DNA of 64,000 bases, from contig NC_057769.1 of assembly GCF_010389155.1 (NCBI RefSeq), forward strand, positions 19,840,735 to 19,904,734, in the 5' to 3' direction. Shown in pieces: positions 60,641 through 64,000 of this stretch. The position numbers and the translations under genes are program-made. Source of the DNA: Erigeron canadensis. Taxonomy: Eukaryota > Streptophyta > Magnoliopsida > Asterales > Asteraceae. Positions within the stretch are counted from its first letter, which is position 1; every line of letters begins with the position of its first letter. The notes under the pieces were generated by a model that worked only from the letters and a program-made list of their open reading frames with translations, had not been told where the DNA came from and made no database searches.

Positions 60641-60954
60641 TGTCATAACACGATTTCTGCACCGAATTCACGTCATCAATGGCGGATTTGAGGTTTGTAT
60701 GTTCTTGGTGTGCGTATGTGTTTTGAGAGAGAAAGTGTGTGTGATTGGAAATTGGCTGATTGGAATTAATGTGTGTTAAAAGTTTTCCAAAGGTTCTGAT
60801 TTCCAAGGTGTGAGGGGTATTTATAGTCTAAATACTCACATATGCTAAATATCACATTTAGCCCCTCAACCTTAGTGATGATTTATCTATGATTTAACTA
60901 CAAGTAAGTTCACTATTCTAAATTACATTTATCACTATTTTTGGATTTCTAATA
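60641..60954 (-). repeat. 3' LTR of element E
   Basis: 314 bp on the minus strand: starts TATTAGAAATCC (TG changed to TA) after the purine run CTAAGGGGGGGAA, TATA box ACTATAAATACCCC near 60818-60830, ends GTGTTATGACA at 60641. Related to element D's LTR in order of motifs and overall length. Confidence 0.75.
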
Positions 60955-63340
60955 TTCCCCCCCTTAGTGATATATTGTAAATGAATGAAGTACGTGTTAT
61001 GTTGTCTTGTAGGAATGAATCTGATGAGCCCGGTGGTGAAGACAATTGGTGTGTAGAAACAAGTCTTTAAAGTTTTCTCTTTTGTCTTTGGAGAACTTGA
61101 TTCAGTCTTGGTCTTGGACTTCTTGAAGTTAAATCATGTGGTGATTCTCAAGTTTTTTTTTTTAACAGAGAATAACGAGTGTGTGTGTGTCTTGAATCTT
61201 TGAAGATTGTTGAATCATGATTCAGAGTTGTCTTTGGAGATGCGGAAGGTATGAACTTGGCTTTGATTCTTCATTCTTTGATTCTTGAGTGAAATTCAAC
61301 TTTTTGAAATGAAGTTTCATGAATATGTACTCTCCCCCTTTATGTGTGCATTAGAGCTTTTTGATAATGTGTTATTGTATGACTTGAAGATCTTGAATGA
61401 AGTATGTTGATGAAGACTCTTTTGGAGCTTTACTTCTTTGACTTGAATCTTCTTAACCAATCTTTCAACTTTTTAAAGCTTCAATCTTTGTCACATCAAC
61501 TTGAACACTTTGGAGAGTAAGCATATGAATGAAGTTTGGATAAGTCTCTTATGAAGTAATCATGCTCCCCCTCAATTCATGAGTATAAACATTTTTGGAG
61601 CATCTTTGAACTTTTGTACCATCTTGAGTGAATATCCTTTCATCTTCGGTCTCATTCTTATCTTTGAAATCAATTCAGATTTTCTTTATCAAGCCAAGAT
61701 TTCAATCAATTAAGATCAAGTGAAAATCTGAGCTCAACTAAGATAACCCTTTGAAACAACCAAACACAACTTTTCTCTTTGCTGTCCTTATCAATCATTC
61801 TTATTTCTTCCCCAATCAATCATAATATTTTCTCCCCCTCATAATGACAAAGTTGGGAACCAATGTCATTATGTAGACATTGCTTGATAAAATGTCAAAA
61901 GAAATAACACTATCCAAAACTAGATTTAGTGCACATGGAGAAATGTCGACCATCGAAACATCAACCCAAACCATTAGCCCAAACCAACGAATTCTAGAGG
62001 TGACTAAAATGTAAGGTTGAAATTGTTGGTACAAACGTTATAGCATAGTGTTGTGTGTTTGTGAGATGAGAAATGAAACCGGATAAGAATGATCCGTTAG
62101 CATGTTCAAACATCTAAAGGATTAATGAAATGTATCATTTTTCGGATTTCCTATGTATCATTGAGATTTGCACAAAGCAATACTCTAATCATTTCGGTCT
62201 GCGGCTTTTCAACCACGAGATTGCTTCAAAGAATATAAATCATGGTTAGTACAACCGAAGCGTTCGATAACCACAATCTTTTATCCTTAAAGACTTTTAT
62301 GAAATAACCGAGGTCACATTTAGACTTCTCGTTAACTCAATAACCACATAAATGTAATTATGAGACCTACTTTCAACGTTGGAAAAGATGTTAGCATTGG
62401 TAGGATTTCCATTTGATCATCGTGAAATATCAATTAAGATATCACTACAAATGTTCCGGCTATATTACAAAGATAAACAATAATATCACAAAGATATGAC
62501 TCGAATGTGTCCTAAAGAAATGGATAATGATCAACTTAATGACCAATGAAGATAGCTCTAGACACAATGTGATCAAATGAAGTCGGGTACTGGAGCAGAG
62601 TGTCGCCCTTTTTCAATATCAACAACTTCCAAATGAAGAGTCAATAGAAATTTGAAAATCTCCGTAAGAATTGAAACAAGTATTTGTTAAGAAACACTTG
62701 AGTGGTTAGGTAAAGATGCGCATCGCTTCAATGGGTTAATGAAGACTTTTTCAATATCGATAATATCGAGATATCAACAAATGACATCCGATAGAAACTT
62801 GTTTTACCCGGCGATTTGAGAATTTAGGGAAGGGTATTATTTCTTTTAACCCTTTTCTCTCAACATATCACCTTAACCTGTCACTTTTCAACTTTACTTC
62901 CTCCATCCTATTTGCACAAAAACATCATCACTCAAAATACCCTCACTATCTAATGAAAGAAGTGAATACTCCGGGGTTAGAACTCATCAGCGATGATGAA
63001 ATTCATGGAGTGAATTAACCGCTCATGTGCAAACTAATCACCGAACTTCAATTGATTGAAAATCATTTGAATATCATCAAACGTTTGTAGAAAATGTTTA
63101 AAATATATTTGAAGTTTTGGGAGTTTTTGAAATCACAAACTCCTCCTTAATCTATGCAAGAATAGATCAAAATGTTTTCCATAGAAAGGTGGAGCAAAAA
63201 TCGGTTTTTGTGAAATCAAAAAGAGTAAAATCTTTTTTGTGATATTTTCAGAAAACTTGAGAGTCTATTGTGAACAAGATTTTTCAATTGAGAAGCACAC
63301 AGTTTTGCTTCAACAACAATGTTCATAGTACGACTGCTAG
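60955..63340 (-). other. non-coding 3' spacer of element E with multiple polypurine tracts
   Basis: I see no open frame of note. Minus-strand AGGGGGAG-type purine tracts occur at about 61332, 61565 and 61832, and the terminal one at 60957-60966. Repeated polypurine tracts are known in Sireviruses. No ORF3 domain could be recognised here. Confidence 0.55.
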
Positions 63341-63605
63341 GGAGTACAACAAGGCTTTCAATCCGTCACATCTTACATCAACAAGTTGGAGGCAATAAAA
63401 CAGTTAAGTAAACTTTAACTCAATCAATTGTTCAAAATGAGACAACTAGGGAGTACACAAAGGCGTTCGATCCTTCACTTCTCATATCAACAATTGAGAG
63501 TTTGAAAAACTTTATTTGAAAGCAATTAACTGCTATTACACATACATATTCATATAAGACTACTTGGAAGTACACAAAGGCGTTCGATTCCTTGTTGTCT
63601 TATAT
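63341..63605 (-). ncRNA. three candidate stem-loops with conserved GAACGCCTTTGTG loop in element E
   Basis: Unit 1: core 63570-63585 (GAACGCCTTTGTGTAC on the minus strand), arms ATATAAGAC (63552-63560) and GTCTTATAT (63597-63605). Unit 2: core 63453-63468, arms TCAATTG...ATGAGA (63424-63442) and TCTCAT...CAATTGA (63480-63497). Unit 3 (63341-63375) is degenerate (GAAAGCCTTGTTGTAC). They lie about 110 bases apart, 3' of pol, as in element D. Confidence 0.58.
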
Positions 63606-63831
63606 CAATCTATATGTATAACAACAGGATCCTAGAATGTATAAACATTCTAAAATAAATAAAGCATTGAAGAACGGGTTATACACAGAGTATGTATAAG
63701 CCACTTTAAAATAAATAAAATCTTTTTGTTTATTTTTGAAAATTTATATTTTTGTATTTGATTTTATCTTTTCAAATTTTGTATTTTAATTTTCTAGAAT
63801 GTGTCAAGAATTCCTTCAAAAGTAAAATGAT

Positions 63832-64000
63832 TTAAGTTTCAAGATTTAACATACCAAGCTTGGAGAGAAGAAAGTTAAACGTCTTTTCATCCAATGGTTT
63901 TGTGAACAAATCTGCAAGTTGATAGTCAGTTCCCACAAAGTAGAGCTCCATGTCACCTTTCTCAATATGATCTTTGAGAAAATGATATCTAACATCAATA
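63832..64000 (-). CDS. pol: RNase H end of element E pol (partial)
   Basis: Open on the minus strand from the window edge to TAA at 63832-63834. Readable motifs are RYHFLKDHIEKGDMELYF, DYQLADLFTKPLDE and LSKLGMLN, the conserved C-terminus of copia RNase H. No stop is seen in this part, so E may be better preserved than A or C; the rest lies outside the window. Confidence 0.88.
   Translation of the reverse strand, partial: IDVRYHFLKDHIEKGDMELYFVGTDYQLADLFTKPLDEKTFNFLLSKLGMLNLET

Larger units (their letters stand above)
60641..64000 (-). mobile_element. copia element E, 3' end (minus), continues beyond the window
   Basis: 3' LTR at 60641-60954, a 2.9-kb non-coding spacer with several G-rich purine tracts and three hairpin units, and the RNase H end at the right edge. 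Its LTR resembles that of element D (TATTAGAAAT start, AAGGTTGAGGGG, TATAAATACCCCTCA). It is inserted into the fourth LTR of the tandem array. Confidence 0.8.

Noticed and set aside
55402..60691. Repeated plus-strand small ORFs (64 and 80 codons) in the array as genes
   Set aside because: They recur only because the LTR recurs; they lie antisense to the LTR leader and share no known domain.

Overview
The window is nuclear DNA from a flowering plant, most likely a eudicot and probably Asteraceae. It has a plastid-type fatty-acid gene with short GT-AG introns, AT-rich intergenic DNA, and layer upon layer of LTR retrotransposons, mostly Ty1/copia elements of the Sirevirus (SIRE/Maximus) type. 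The Asteraceae guess rests on my recollection that ORFs like the third ORFs seen here are common in Asteraceae genome annotations; it is not verified. No bacterial-type genes, CRISPR arrays, tRNA or rRNA genes were seen.

Layout. Bases 1-29690 hold one decayed Sirevirus, element A (+): gag, protease, integrase, RT and RNase H (1-5273), a spacer with 106-bp tandem repeats, a large third ORF (ORF3) and a 3' LTR. A complete 11.4-kb non-autonomous element D (6481-17909, TSD CACTT) sits inside A's ORF3. A complete 7.2-kb non-autonomous element B (21917-29084, TSD TGTGT) sits inside A's 3' LTR. A Ty3/gypsy-like LTR fragment follows (about 29690-30535). Then comes the one ordinary gene: a seven-exon 3-oxoacyl-ACP synthase (KAS I-like, 31321-33298) with an intact 464-codon frame and catalytic residues. 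Bases 33299-36831 are AT-rich intergenic DNA with a roughly 0.5-kb terminal-inverted-repeat element. Bases 37264-56034 hold a minus-strand Sirevirus, element C, with ORF3, RT/RNase H, integrase, protease and gag. It is interrupted by a truncated gypsy-type 3' end plus LTR (43505-47924) and by a 4.4-kb solo LTR with TSD ACCTA (49973-54395). Upstream of C is a tandem array of C-type LTRs alternating with near-identical gag fragments (period about 1682 bp, to 60640). It is cut by the 3' LTR of a further minus-strand copia element, E, whose RNase H end reaches the right edge.

The main theme is a recurring module between pol and the 3' LTR of these Sireviruses. It has (i) a spacer with small hairpins; in B, C, D and E their loops share the core GAACGCCTTTGTG while the stems differ in sequence but still pair; (ii) in A, B and C a TATA-like box about 150-180 bp before the ATG followed by a pyrimidine-rich leader, and in D a possible leader intron; (iii) a long third ORF with a shared N-terminal helical domain, low-complexity acidic and S/T-P-rich middle, coiled coils and basic nuclear-localisation-like stretches. 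The two complete elements (B and D) have lost nearly all of pol yet keep this module. It occupies the position of the Sirevirus env-like gene, but I see no signal peptide or membrane segment. I regard the hairpin family plus ORF3 as the best candidate for something undescribed here.
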